A DNA stretch of 64,000 nucleotides, from NCBI GenBank assembly GCA_963717115.1, contig CAVQVO010000020.1:1222640-1286639 (forward strand), read 5' to 3'. The translations under genes and the position numbers were made by a program. The DNA comes from JBBQUN01 sp963717115. GTDB lineage: Bacteria > Actinomycetota > Acidimicrobiia > Acidimicrobiales > SZUA-35. This document shows positions 28,319 to 37,549 of the stretch, piece after piece; within the stretch, counting starts at the first letter, position 1; each line of letters begins with the position of its first letter. The notes under the pieces are model-generated. The model saw only the letters and a program-made list of their open reading frames with translations, had not been told where the DNA came from and did no database searches.

Positions 28319-29326
28319 TCAGCGGGAGAGGCGGGCCAGACGGGCGACGAGGACCTCGATGATGCCTTCGCTCGGCACGGCCGAGCCGCCCCGCAGGTCG
28401 AGATCGGCCCGGGCCAGCAGCTGGGTGATCTCGGCCAGGCGGTCGTGACCGAGTTTGCGGCTCAGCCCGAGGGCCTTCTTGGCCGGGAACGTCGAGCCCT
28501 TGATGCCGAGCACGTCGGCGGCCGCCCGCTCGTCTCGCAGGTCGAGCCCGTCGAGCGCCAGCGCCCGCTGATAGTGCGCATGCAGAGTCGACATGATGGC
28601 GAGCGGGTGGCGCTCGCCACCGCGAACCATCCGGTCGATCTTCTCGAGGGACAGGCCGATGTCGCCGCTGTCGATGGCGTCGGTGAGTTCCCAGGGCGGG
28701 ACGTCGGCGGCCTCGCCGAGGAACGGCTCGATCTGGGCCAGGCCGATGGCCGCGCCCTCGCCGTAGCTCGAGATCAGGGCCTCGACGATGGGCTGGACCC
28801 GCCCGGCATCGTCGCCGAGGTGATCGACGATCCGGCGGCGGGCCGCCGCGTCGAGCTTGATCGGTGCATCGTGGAGCCGCTCCTCGACCAGCGCCTTGCG
28901 ACCCTTGCCGCTGGGGGCGGCGTCGATCTCTCGGCCACCGGCGGCCTTCAGCGCCTCCTTGAGGCTCTTGGGAACCGCACCCAACCGGGCCCCGGCGACC
29001 GACCCCTTCTCCCACACCATCACCAGATCGGTGGTGTCGAGGGGTGACTCGAGCCAGCGAACCAGTGGCGCCACCTGTTCGGCCCGGGTGAACAGGGCGA
29101 GGTTCCGACCGATCACGATGCGGCGGGGCGTGAGGAACGGCGGCGTGTGCGCGGCGTAGACCAGCGGGTCGATCACCGCGTCGGACCGATCGCCGTGGTA
29201 CTCCTTCTCGCCGAGCTCTTCGACCATCAGCGTGCGGTCGCCGTCACCGAGGAGGGCCCGCACTTCCCGCTGCAGCGCCTGGGCGACCAGTGACGGGTCG
29301 TCGCCCTTGATGAGCAGCACCGCCAC
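28319..29326 (-). CDS. holA: DNA polymerase III subunit delta
   Basis: Clamp-loader delta subunit, which opens the beta sliding clamp. The N-terminus (VAVLLIKGDDPSLVAQALQ) and the RRIVIGRNLALF segment fit the AAA-like first domain. The central ALKAAGGREI and C-terminal collar regions (HPLAIMSTLHAHYQRAL, FPAKKALGLSRKL) match HolA. I take the GTG at 29,326, two bases after the folP-like stop, giving 335 residues; a longer in-frame extension overlaps that gene. A second, unrelated holA lies at 61.5-62.5 kb in the foreign right-hand segment. Confidence 0.93.
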   Translation of the reverse strand: MAVLLIKGDDPSLVAQALQREVRALLGDGDRTLMVEELGEKEYHGDRSDAVIDPLVYAAHTPPFLTPRRIVIGRNLALFTRAEQVAPLVRWLESPLDTTDLVMVWEKGSVAGARLGAVPKSLKEALKAAGGREIDAAPSGKGRKALVEERLHDAPIKLDAAARRRIVDHLGDDAGRVQPIVEALISSYGEGAAIGLAQIEPFLGEAADVPPWELTDAIDSGDIGLSLEKIDRMVRGGERHPLAIMSTLHAHYQRALALDGLDLRDERAAADVLGIKGSTFPAKKALGLSRKLGHDRLAEITQLLARADLDLRGGSAVPSEGIIEVLVARLARLSR

Positions 29327-29328
29327 GA

Positions 29329-30168
29329 TCAGTTCCGCTCGGCGAAGCTCAGGATCTCGGCCATGGTGTCGGCCAGTCGACGCGACGCCCGGACGTCGTG
29401 GGCCCGCAGCACCCGGCATCCCTTGGTGATCCCGATGACGTGGGCCGCCATCGTCCCGGCGGCGATGTCGTGACGATCGGTGTCGAGCAGTTCGAACAGG
29501 AACCGCTTGTTCGACGCCGACAGCAGCAACGGGTAGCCCAGCGTGGCCAGCTCGTCGGATCGGTGCAGCAGTTCGATCGACTGGTTCTTGATCTTCCCGA
29601 GATCGAGCCCGGCATCGACGATGATCCGGGTGCGCGGGATGCCGGCGGCGAGGGCCTGGTCGGCCCGATCGGTGAGGAACGCACGAACGTCGGCGACGAG
29701 ATCGGAATACACCGGGTCAGGGTCGGCGACCCGGGGAGCCAGACGGATGTGGGTGGCGACGACCGTGGCGTTGCCGGCGGCGGCGACCGCCAGGTAGTCG
29801 GGGTCGGCGAAGCCCGAGATGTCGTTGCCAACGTCGGCGCCGACGGCGAGCGACTGGCGCAGCACCTCGGCCCGCCAGGTGTCGACCGAGATCGGCAGGT
29901 CGAATCGTTCGCGCAGCGCCACGATCGCCGGGACCACACGGTGCAGTTCCTCGTCGAGCCCGACGGGGTCACCGGGTCCGGCCTTCACCCCGCCGACGTC
30001 GAGGAAGTCGGCGCCGTCGTCGACCAGTTGCTCGGCCTTGGCGAGGAACTGGTCGAAACTCCAGTACTCACCGGCGTCGTAAAACGAGTCGGGCGTTCGG
30101 TTCAGAATGCCCATCACGAGCGCGCGATGTGTGACATCGAACCGATGGGTGCCCAACTCCAGAAGCAC
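29329..30168 (-). CDS. Dihydropteroate synthase-like protein (FolP2-type)
   Basis: A pterin-binding TIM barrel of the dihydropteroate synthase family, 279 residues. ALVMGILNRTPDSFYD at the start and DVGNDISGFADP agree with the family. The loop that is normally GGESTRPG reads FLDVGGVKAGPGD, and the C-terminal SNKRFL replaces the usual SRKxF. I recall this loop pattern from mycobacterial FolP2, a paralogue for which DHPS activity has not been shown. It may therefore not act in folate synthesis. The GTG at 30,168 is the start. It precedes holA by two bases. Confidence 0.85.
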   Translation of the reverse strand: MLLELGTHRFDVTHRALVMGILNRTPDSFYDAGEYWSFDQFLAKAEQLVDDGADFLDVGGVKAGPGDPVGLDEELHRVVPAIVALRERFDLPISVDTWRAEVLRQSLAVGADVGNDISGFADPDYLAVAAAGNATVVATHIRLAPRVADPDPVYSDLVADVRAFLTDRADQALAAGIPRTRIIVDAGLDLGKIKNQSIELLHRSDELATLGYPLLLSASNKRFLFELLDTDRHDIAAGTMAAHVIGITKGCRVLRAHDVRASRRLADTMAEILSFAERN

Positions 30169-30246
30169 GGCGCAACGCTAGCGGCTCGGGCCCCGCACCC
30201 GACGGGCCGGAGCGGGCTCGATGGAGGCCGGATCGGTCTCCTCGGC

Positions 30247-30852
30247 TCAGCCGAGGTGCGGGCCCGGCGCGGGAAGCACCAGGGCGAGCCCGGCCTGCAC
30301 GTCGGGGTCGATCACGTCGGCCGACATGCCGAGGCTCAGCGTGAGCAGGTACCAGAGGACTGCGTGATGCACGAGCCGTTCGGGGTGCTGCGAGAACCGG
30401 GACAGTCCGTCGATGACCGGCGGGGCGGCCCGTCCGACGAGGTGCACGAGCCCCTCGGCGCCGGCGGCACCCAGTTCGTTGGCGCCCTCGGCGACGGCCT
30501 CGAAGGCGGTGGTGACCGATTCGTGGTCGACCACACCGAATCCACCTCGACCGGCGATCGTCGGGTCGGCCGAGCAGATCACCAGCGCGGTCTGGCACGA
30601 TCCGAGCATGCCGACGGTGAGCCGGCTGCGGATCCGGGAGTCCTGTTCGACCTCGTCGGGTCCGATCCCGCCTTCGGGCAGGGCGTCGCCGAGGTAGGAG
30701 GTGACCGCGGCGGTGGCCAGCCGGGGCAGGGCGGCCACCGTGTCCGGGGTGAGCTGGGCGTAGGCCTCGATGATCTGGCGTTGGCCCTCGTCGGGCCGCA
30801 CGTCGGCGTCGGTGTATCCCGCAGTGAACCGGTTGAGGCGAAGCGCTGGCAT
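30247..30852 (-). CDS. Hypothetical protein, 201 residues
   Basis: I do not recognise this family. The ATG at 30,852 gives MPALRLNRFTAGYTDADVR and a mostly helical, soluble-looking sequence. A short apolar stretch (AVLWYLLTLSLGMSADV) near the end is too short for a clear membrane anchor. It has no cysteine clusters or nucleotide motifs. It lies upstream of the folP-like gene on the same strand and diverges from the MscS gene. The open frame extends much further upstream but then runs antisense to mscS, which I reject. Confidence 0.6.
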   Translation of the reverse strand: MPALRLNRFTAGYTDADVRPDEGQRQIIEAYAQLTPDTVAALPRLATAAVTSYLGDALPEGGIGPDEVEQDSRIRSRLTVGMLGSCQTALVICSADPTIAGRGGFGVVDHESVTTAFEAVAEGANELGAAGAEGLVHLVGRAAPPVIDGLSRFSQHPERLVHHAVLWYLLTLSLGMSADVIDPDVQAGLALVLPAPGPHLG

Positions 30853-30966
30853 GAGGGGAGTCTCGGATCGGACCCGTCGACGGACATAGGCCGTCCGGCT
30901 CCACCCGGCACCCTCACCGAGCCGATCACCGCGGGTAACGCCGGGTCGGCCTGGCAGACTCGATGG

Positions 30967-32049
30967 GTGCTGTTCGCCCAAGACGACCTCCCAACCGACG
31001 CGCTCCCCTCCCCCGACACGTTCAACGGTTGGGCACTCGGCGCGCTGATCCTGCTGACCGGGCTGCTGGTCCTGCACAAGGTCGTGTCGGTGATCGCCCG
31101 GCTCCTGCTCGACGACGACGGCATCGCCAAGAAACTCCTGCTGGCCACCCGGGCCCCGATCCGGGTCATCCTCATCGGGACCGGGCTGCTGTTCTGGCTC
31201 GACCAGTCGAGCCTGGAACCCGACACCTACGACACCTTGCGGCACGGCAGCCAGATCGTGCTCATCACCGGGTTCGGGTTCCTGCTGATCCGCATCGTCG
31301 GGTTCGTCACCGACTCGGTCGTGTCGCGGCTCCCCCTGAGCGAGTCCGACAACCTGCGCTCCCGCCGGGCCCAGACGCAGGTGACCGTGCTGCGACGGGT
31401 CGGCAACGTCGCCATCGGCGTGCTCACCGCCGGCGTCATCCTCTGGACGTTCCCGAGCGTGCGGGCGCTGGGCACCTCGATCCTGGCGTCGGCCGGCCTG
31501 ATCGGCATCCTGGCCGGCGTCGCGGCCCGCTCCACGTTCGGCAACCTGGTCGCCGGGTTGCAGATCGCGTTCGCCGAACCCATCCGGCTCGACGACGTCG
31601 TGGTGGTCGAGGGTGAGTACGGAACGATCGAGGAGATCACGCTGACCTTCGTCGTCATGCGGTCCTGGGACAAGCGACGCATCGTGCTGCCGACGTCGTG
31701 GTTCATCGAGAACCGGTTCGAGAACTGGACCAAGACCAGTTCCGATCTCACCGGTGCGGTCATGATCCACCTCGACCTCGACGCCGACATCGACGCCTTC
31801 CGGGCCGAGGCGCTGCGGTTCATCGCCACCCGGGCGGAGTGGGACGGGGCCGTGGCGGCGGTGCACGTGGTCGATGCCACGGCGACCGCCAAGCAGGTCC
31901 GGGTGACCGCCAGCGCCGCCGACAGCTCCCACACGTTCGAGTTGCGGGCCGCCGTCCGGGAACACCTCCTGCACTGGGTGAGCGAGTCCCGTCCGCAGGA
32001 CCTCGCCCGCTTCCGTTCCGAGATCGAGGATCGCCGGATGGGCAACTGA
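30967..32049 (+). CDS. Mechanosensitive ion channel, MscS family
   Basis: Inner-membrane channel that opens on osmotic downshock. There are about four membrane helices. The pore-lining TM3 region LIGILAGVAARSTFGNLVAG carries the Ala/Gly packing of MscS. The beta domain follows (PIRLDDVVVVEGEYGTIEEI, then RRIVLPTSWFIENRFENW). The C-terminal alpha/beta domain closes the protein at about 360 residues. The GTG at 30,967 is chosen because it begins the sequence after the promoter-like gap to the divergent gene at 30,852. Confidence 0.92.
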   Translation: MLFAQDDLPTDALPSPDTFNGWALGALILLTGLLVLHKVVSVIARLLLDDDGIAKKLLLATRAPIRVILIGTGLLFWLDQSSLEPDTYDTLRHGSQIVLITGFGFLLIRIVGFVTDSVVSRLPLSESDNLRSRRAQTQVTVLRRVGNVAIGVLTAGVILWTFPSVRALGTSILASAGLIGILAGVAARSTFGNLVAGLQIAFAEPIRLDDVVVVEGEYGTIEEITLTFVVMRSWDKRRIVLPTSWFIENRFENWTKTSSDLTGAVMIHLDLDADIDAFRAEALRFIATRAEWDGAVAAVHVVDATATAKQVRVTASAADSSHTFELRAAVREHLLHWVSESRPQDLARFRSEIEDRRMGN

Positions 32050-32158
32050 GCCCACCGAAGTCAATTTCTGTTCAAGTTCCTTGATTTTCCCGTCGATCGC
32101 TTGACTGCGGCCGGAAACCGCACGGCAGCCCGACTGTCGATCGAACGAGGAGCACGCC

Positions 32159-32575
32159 ATGAGCGAACAGACCAACGAATCCCGCCGTCGGCGCCGCATG
32201 ACCGCCGCGATCATCACCGGTGTCGCGATGTTCGGCGTCGTCGGCGCCTCCGCCGCCAGCCTGGGCGGTGTGACCAGCAACAGCCTCGGAGCCGATGTCG
32301 GCGTGGTGGCGAGTTGTGACACCAACGGGGTCACGCTCGGCTACACCAACGGCTACGACGCCGCGAGCGGCGCCTACCGCACCACCGGCGTCTCGGTGTC
32401 GGCCATCGACGCCGCCTGCAACGGCCTGACGATCAACGTCACGCTCAAGAACACCGCCGGCGCCAGCATCGGCACCGGCAGCGCCACGGTCGCCGCCGGT
32501 GCGGCCACGATCGCCCTGTCCACGCCCGCCCCGGCGGCGCAGGTCACCGGCGCCGCCGTCGTCATCGCCGGCTGA
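32159..32575 (+). CDS. Secreted protein with SipW-type signal region
   Basis: A small exported protein of 138 residues. A basic N-terminus (SRRRRRM) leads into a hydrophobic signal helix (TAAIITGVAMFGVVGASAA), then SLGGVTSNSLGADVG. The mature part is rich in Thr, Ala and Gly and has two cysteines (ASCDTNG, AACNG) that could form a disulphide. This layout resembles proteins processed by SipW-type signal peptidases, such as TasA and camelysin. The same LGGVTS element recurs in the next gene, and a signal peptidase follows. A role as a surface or fibre subunit is inference. Confidence 0.7.
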   Translation: MSEQTNESRRRRRMTAAIITGVAMFGVVGASAASLGGVTSNSLGADVGVVASCDTNGVTLGYTNGYDAASGAYRTTGVSVSAIDAACNGLTINVTLKNTAGASIGTGSATVAAGAATIALSTPAPAAQVTGAAVVIAG

Positions 32576-32706
32576 TGCGCCACGGTCGCTCACCGTTCCC
32601 GGGCTCGCGGTTCGACCCGTGAGCCCGGGTCGGTAGCGGCCCGAATCCCGGTGGGTCGGCGCCGTACGCCGGACCACCATCCCCTCTCGTCACGAACGAG
32701 CCGTCC

Positions 32707-33468
32707 ATGCAACGACGAAACCACATCCGAACGAGCAGCAGTCGACGGGCCTCCGGGCTCGTCGTTGCCGCGTTCGGACTGCTCGTTGCCATGGCGACCG
32801 GCGGCGTGGTGGCCCAGGCGGCCGGGCTCGGTGGTGTGACCTCGGCCCGGTTGACGGCCTCGACGCAGGCGACCTCGACCGGGGCACCCACGGTGGTGGC
32901 CTGGGAGGACTTCACCGGCACCAACGGCACCAACCTGAACGGGACCGCGACGAACGGGGGCGGACCGTCGTGGAACGCGATCCGGGGGACGTGGCAGATC
33001 CTGGGCAACCAGGCCGACGCCTCCAACGGTGACGTCGCCCTGGTGGTCGACGGCGGTTCGCCCGATCGGGCGGTCGAGGCGACGGTCTGGCGGGGCGGCA
33101 CGACGTTCGACATCGGGGTCGTTGCCAACATGAACGCGGCCGGCACCCAGTTCATCACCGTCGAGCTGACCTCGGCGGCGAACGGACGGCTCGAGATGTG
33201 GCGCTTCAACGGCGGGTGGACGTTGCTCGCCTCGGTGGCCGGGCTCTACACCGGCCCGGCGGCGGGGTGGCCGGCCTCGGCGGTGATCCGTTTCGAGTCA
33301 CAGCCCGGTGGCGTGATGAACGTCCTGCTCGACGGGGTCCCGCGGCTCAGCCACACGCTCACCGTCGGCGACCAGGCCGTGTTCAAGAACGGCGCCCATC
33401 AGCTCTTCGGCCTCTATTCCTACTTCGACGGAGTCTCCCGCTGGGACGACTTCCACGTGGACGCGTGA
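32707..33468 (+). CDS. Secreted protein with lectin/LamG-like beta domain
   Basis: 253 residues. A basic N-terminus and hydrophobic signal (ASGLVVAAFGLLVAMATGGVVA) end in QAAGLGGVTSARLTAS, the same LGGVTS element as the preceding gene. The mature part begins WEDFTGTNGTNLNG and contains WNAIRGTWQILGN, ITVELTSAANGRLEMWRFNGG and WPASAVIRFESQPGG. This is the pattern of a concanavalin-like jelly-roll domain of the kind found in secreted actinobacterial proteins. It overlaps the start of the signal peptidase (GTGA), so the protease and its likely substrate are translationally coupled. Confidence 0.75.
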   Translation: MQRRNHIRTSSSRRASGLVVAAFGLLVAMATGGVVAQAAGLGGVTSARLTASTQATSTGAPTVVAWEDFTGTNGTNLNGTATNGGGPSWNAIRGTWQILGNQADASNGDVALVVDGGSPDRAVEATVWRGGTTFDIGVVANMNAAGTQFITVELTSAANGRLEMWRFNGGWTLLASVAGLYTGPAAGWPASAVIRFESQPGGVMNVLLDGVPRLSHTLTVGDQAVFKNGAHQLFGLYSYFDGVSRWDDFHVDA

Positions 33469-34376
33469 GCGCCGTGCGAGCTCGGATCCTCCTGCGCCGG
33501 ATCGTCGGCCTGTTCTGGCTGCTGCTCCTGATCGTCGCCCTGGTCGCGGTCTGGCCGGCCCGCTTCGGGGGTTCGGCGTCGTTCGTGGTGGTGCAGGGCG
33601 AGTCGATGGAGCCCACCTATCACACCGGCGATCTGATCTACGCCCGGTCCGTGGACGACGTCGAGGTCGGCGACATCGCGGTCTATCGCGACGAGAGCCC
33701 GGTCGGTGGTGAGGTGCTCGTCATCCACCGGATCATCGAGCAACTCGACGACGGTCGCTTCGTCTTCCAGGGCGACAATCGGGACCAGCCCGACGGCACC
33801 CGCCCCTCGGCCGATCGGATCGTGGCCCGACCGGTGGTCAACCTCGGTCCGATCCCGACCGCTCTGCTCCTGCGCCTGCCCCTGCTGCTCGCCCTGCTGG
33901 TCGGGGCGACGATGGTGTGGTGGCTGTGGCCGCGGCGCGACGAGCTGGCCGAAGACGAGCCAGCCGAGGAGCAGGGAGCGACCCCGATCGACCGGGTGAG
34001 CGAGCTCGTGGCTTCGGCGGCCGAGCGACCGATCGGCGAGGCCCGGCCCTACCCACTGTTCGCCACCATCACCTCGAGGTGGAGCCCGTCGGTCGGCACC
34101 ACTCGCAGGGTGGCCGAGCCGGTGGGGAGTTCGAGCGCCGAGGTGACCCGGCGGGCACCGACGATCCGGTGCTGCGAGGGCGCCAACACGATGCCGACCG
34201 AGGTGACGTCGCGCACCGCGGTGGCGGTGTCGGCGGCCGAGCGACCGCCCGTGGCCATGACCACCACGTCGACGTCGAGGATGCGGGCTGCGACGAGTCC
34301 CTCGACGAGGTCGGCGGCCGGCGAACCGTCGACCACGAGCACACTCACCCCCGAACTGGTGTCGGCGGGCCAGTAG
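33465..34376 (+). CDS. SipW-type (S26B) signal peptidase
   Basis: Membrane serine protease that removes signal peptides. The N-terminal helix (IVGLFWLLLLIVALVAVW) precedes the catalytic Ser motif GESMEPTYHTGDLIYA. The second catalytic motif reads VLVIHRIIEQ, with His in place of Lys as in the archaeal, eukaryotic and SipW group, followed by QGDNRDQPDG. A second membrane helix lies near residue 130-150 (LLLRLPLLLALLVGATMVWW). The GTG at 33,465 overlaps the preceding stop. The frame runs to 34,376, but the last about 105 codons lie antisense to the end of comEC and look non-coding. A frameshift near 34,000 probably hides the true stop, giving about 195 residues. Confidence 0.85.
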   Translation: MSAVRARILLRRIVGLFWLLLLIVALVAVWPARFGGSASFVVVQGESMEPTYHTGDLIYARSVDDVEVGDIAVYRDESPVGGEVLVIHRIIEQLDDGRFVFQGDNRDQPDGTRPSADRIVARPVVNLGPIPTALLLRLPLLLALLVGATMVWWLWPRRDELAEDEPAEEQGATPIDRVSELVASAAERPIGEARPYPLFATITSRWSPSVGTTRRVAEPVGSSSAEVTRRAPTIRCCEGANTMPTEVTSRTAVAVSAAERPPVAMTTTSTSRMRAATSPSTRSAAGEPSTTSTLTPELVSAGQ

Positions 34377-35864
34377 GTCGCACCCGGGGCCGGGTGGGCG
34401 ACCACCGTGGGCGACGAGACGACCGTGGTGGCCCCCACCACCAGAGCCGCCGCCCAACTCGATCGGCGCAGGACCGACCGGCCCTCGCCGACCCAACCGA
34501 CCGCAACGAGAGCGATGGCCACCACCGGCGGACCCGGTCCGATCATCGGTGACGGCACCCGCAGCGCCCAACGGGACACCTCGTCGATCCACCACACCGC
34601 CGCCGCCGGCGGCCACATCAGCACCAGTCCCGATGAGCTCGCCCGGAGCGCCGGCGGTGCCGACGACGCCGGCCAGGACACCGCCGGTGAGGCCCCAGGT
34701 CATCACGAACCCGGCGGCCCAGCCGGCGAGCAGGTTGGCGGGGACGGTCACGAGGGCCACCGGACCGAAGACGGCGACCAGCAGCGGGGTGACGCCGAGT
34801 TGGGCGCCGAGGGTGACCGACAGCGGTTCGCGCCACCACCGACCCCGGTCGGATCCCGCACCGGGCAGCCGAGCCCTGATCACCGGTCCGATCACCAGGA
34901 TCCCCAGCGAGGCGGCCACGGAGAGCCGGAATCCGACCGAGGCGGCCAGGAACGGATCGACGGTCAGCAGGGCGATCACGGCGATCGACAGGGCTCGGAC
35001 GCCGGCCGCCCGGCCGCCGGTGCCGAAGGCGACGACCGCCACCCCGGCCGTCACCGTGGCCCGCAGGACCGACGGCTCGAGCCGCGTGGCGACGGCGAAG
35101 ACGGCGAGGACGGCGATCGTGGCGAGGATCCTCGGCCACCAGCCGAGACGCCGGATCCACGGCCCCATGACGGCCAGGACGAACGCCACGTTCTGACCAC
35201 TGACGGCGAGCAGGTGCGACAGCCCGACGGCGCGGAACCGGGCCTTCTGCCCCTCTCCCTGGAACCGGTCGTCGCCGATCACCAGACCGGTGTAGAGCGG
35301 TCGGTACGACGCCGGGAGCAGCCGGGCTCCCCGATCGACGGCGTCGCGAAGGCTCTGCGACGGACGGAGCCACCAGGCGACACCCCGCACCGGACCGAGC
35401 TCGTCGACCGACAGCCGTCCGACGACGTGTCTCGACCGATTCCAGTCGGTGGCCTCGATGGGTCGGAGCCGGCCGGTCACCGCGACCGACTCCCCGGCGG
35501 TCAACCCTGCGGCTGCGGGCAGGTCCCAGCCGGCGCCGACCTGCACCCGTTGCCCGGTGTCGAGCGAGGCCACGAAGGTCGTCCCGTAGGGTCCGGGTCG
35601 GGGATCGGTGACCAGCCGGGCCGAGCCGGCGAACGCCGCCGAGGTCGATGGTCGGTAGGCGGCTTCGGCCATGGTCGACCGGGCGCCGATCAGCACCACG
35701 ATCCCCGCCAGCAGCAGCGGAGGCCGCACGGCCCGCACGGCCGCCACGCAGACGATCAGTCCCAGGCCGGCGGCGACCGTGGGCATCGGCACCGTCAGCC
35801 ACCGGCCGCCGAGGGCGGCCACCCAGGCGGCGACGGCGAGTCCGGCGATCCAGGGCTCGCTCAT
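34049..35864 (-). CDS. comEC: Competence protein ComEC (frameshifted)
   Basis: DNA-uptake channel of natural transformation. The N-terminal DUF4131/OB-like part (SARLVTDPRPGPYG, VAVTGRLRPIE) and the ComEC core (YTGLVIGDDRFQ, VGLSHLLAVSGQNVAFVLAVM, LEPSVLRATVTAGV, VGFRLSVAASLGILVIGPVI) are in one frame with many membrane helices. A one-base shift near 34,635 moves the last about 190 residues to another frame. That part is a short remnant of the usual metallo-beta-lactamase domain and lacks the HxHxDH motif. ATG at 35,864 overlaps the comEA stop (ATGA). Confidence 0.9.
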
Positions 35865-36571
35865 CCGACGGTGACCTCGCCGGCGAGGCGCTCGAACTTG
35901 GCCGGCCCGATGCCGGCGACGTCGAGCAACTGATCGATCGATCGGAACGGTCCGTTCTGCTCGCGCCAGTCGAGGATGGCCTGCGCCGTTGCCGGGCCGA
36001 CCCCGGTCAGGGTCTCCAGCTCGGCCGCGGTGGCCCGATTGAGGTCGACCGGGGCGGCCGACCCTTCGGCGGTCGCCCCACCGGGCAGCACGGGCCGCAC
36101 GGGTACGGTCGGGGTCTCGCCGACGATCGGGATCCGGATCTGGCTGCCGTCGACGAGCGGTTCGGCGAGGTTGACCAGCGACAGGTCGGCGTCGGGTCGA
36201 GCCCCGCCGGCGGCCTCGACGGCGTCGATGACCCGGCGGCCAGGGTCGAGCGTGTAGACACCGGGCTGTTGTACGGCACCGGCCACGTGCACGATCAACG
36301 GCTGAGCTGCGGCCTCGGCCACCGCGGGCGCCGTCGTCGGGTCGAGCGCCACGGTCGGGATGCGGTCCTCGATCGGAGGGCCCGGCGCCGACCGAATCGC
36401 CCACCACAGGCCGAGGGCGATCAGCCCGACCGTGGCCACGCCCAGGGCGAGGCTCGGGACCTGCCGGCGTCGCCGCTCGACCCACACCACGACGTCGTCG
36501 AGCACGTCCGACAGACTGCGGGGGCGGCGATCGAACGGATCGACCGACCCCCCTTCGACCGATTGGTCCAT
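35861..36571 (-). CDS. comEA: Competence protein ComEA
   Basis: DNA receptor of the uptake machinery. One transmembrane helix lies at about 42-61 (VPSLALGVATVGLIALGLWW). An SLBB domain follows at about 92-150 (LIVHVAGAVQQPGVYTLDPG). Two helix-hairpin-helix motifs at about 175-236 carry VDLNRATAAELETLTGVGPA and SIDQLLDVAGIGPAKFERL. The 236-residue length is usual. Its stop overlaps the comEC start by four bases. Together with comEC and holA this is the standard actinobacterial competence locus. Confidence 0.95.
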   Translation of the reverse strand: MDQSVEGGSVDPFDRRPRSLSDVLDDVVVWVERRRRQVPSLALGVATVGLIALGLWWAIRSAPGPPIEDRIPTVALDPTTAPAVAEAAAQPLIVHVAGAVQQPGVYTLDPGRRVIDAVEAAGGARPDADLSLVNLAEPLVDGSQIRIPIVGETPTVPVRPVLPGGATAEGSAAPVDLNRATAAELETLTGVGPATAQAILDWREQNGPFRSIDQLLDVAGIGPAKFERLAGEVTVG

Positions 36572-36704
36572 GGGTCGCTTCCCGGATGCGGTCGTGGCCG
36601 AGCCACGGATCGTTTGGGGGAAGCGCGCGGGGGAAGCGGGACCGGCTCGGATCGAGCCGTGATCAGACTAACCGGGCCGGTCGGGATCGGCGCCGGTCAC
36701 GCCG

Positions 36705-37437
36705 TCAGAACAGGCGGGTGCTGAGCTTCTTGCGCCAGCCGGCGGTGTTGGGATGGTCGTTGCCGAGGATGGCGAGCAGGTCGAGGAAGCGGGCCCGAGC
36801 GTCTTCGTCGGCCTTGACCGAGTCGAGCAGGGATTCGAGTTCGGCCTCGATCTCGACGTTCTCGGCCGATCCCGACGAGAGACCGACGCGGGCGAGGGCA
36901 CCCACGGTGCGGGCCTGTTCGGTCTCGGGGATCTTGGCCAGGACGTCGAGGGCGTCTTGGTGGCGACGCGGCGTCGACGTAGAGCTGGGCCAGGGCCACG
37001 GTGGCGTCGTGATGCCCGGGCTGCAGGGCCAGGATCTGGAGCAGCGAGTCCTCGTCGCCGGCGGCGAGGAGGTCGGCGATCTGGCGCTCGGTCTCGTTCG
37101 GGGCGAGACCCTCGATGAAGGTCCGGATCTGGGCCTCGGGGACGGCGCCGGTGAAGCCGTCGACCACCGCCCCCTGCGACAGGGCGTAGACGGCGGGGAT
37201 GGACTGCACCCGGAACGCCGCCGAGGCCTGGGGGTTCTCGTCGACGTTGATCTTGGCCAGGGCGATCCGAGGGGTCTCGGCGCCGGCGTTGGCCTCGTCG
37301 ATGACCTTCTCGATCATCGGGCCCAGGGTCTTGCAGGGCCCGCACCAGGGAGCCCACAGGTCGACCACCACCGGGATGGACATCGAGAGTTGCAGGACGT
37401 CTCGTTCGAACGTGGCATCGGTGACATCGATCAGCAC
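36705..37437 (-). CDS. Thioredoxin-TPR protein, CnoX/YbbN-like (frameshifted)
   Basis: The N-terminal half is a thioredoxin domain with the active site WAPWCGPCK near residue 30 and the cis-Pro loop VQSIPAVYAL. The C-terminal half is helical and TPR-like (LQPGHHDATVALAQLYVDA, then RRHQDALDVLAKI, GALARVGL), ending DLLAILGNDHPNTAGWRKKLSTRLF as in CnoX-type co-chaperones. A single-base shift near 36,960 separates the halves. The likely role is protecting folding proteins from oxidation, by analogy to CnoX. It stands alone, divergent from the oxidoreductase fusion at 37,550. Confidence 0.88.
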
Positions 37438-37549
37438 GGTTCGAGGCTACCGGCCGACCGCCGGGGGTGGCACGGTGCCGGTCTCGAACATCGGCCCGAG
37501 GGGACCGACGACCCTAGGCCGACCCGGACATCGCCCGTACGGTCGAGGC

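Noticed and set aside
34060..34376. C-terminal extension of the signal peptidase
   Set aside because: It overlaps the credible end of comEC on the other strand and is Ser/Thr/Arg-rich shadow sequence. A lost stop from a frameshift is simpler.
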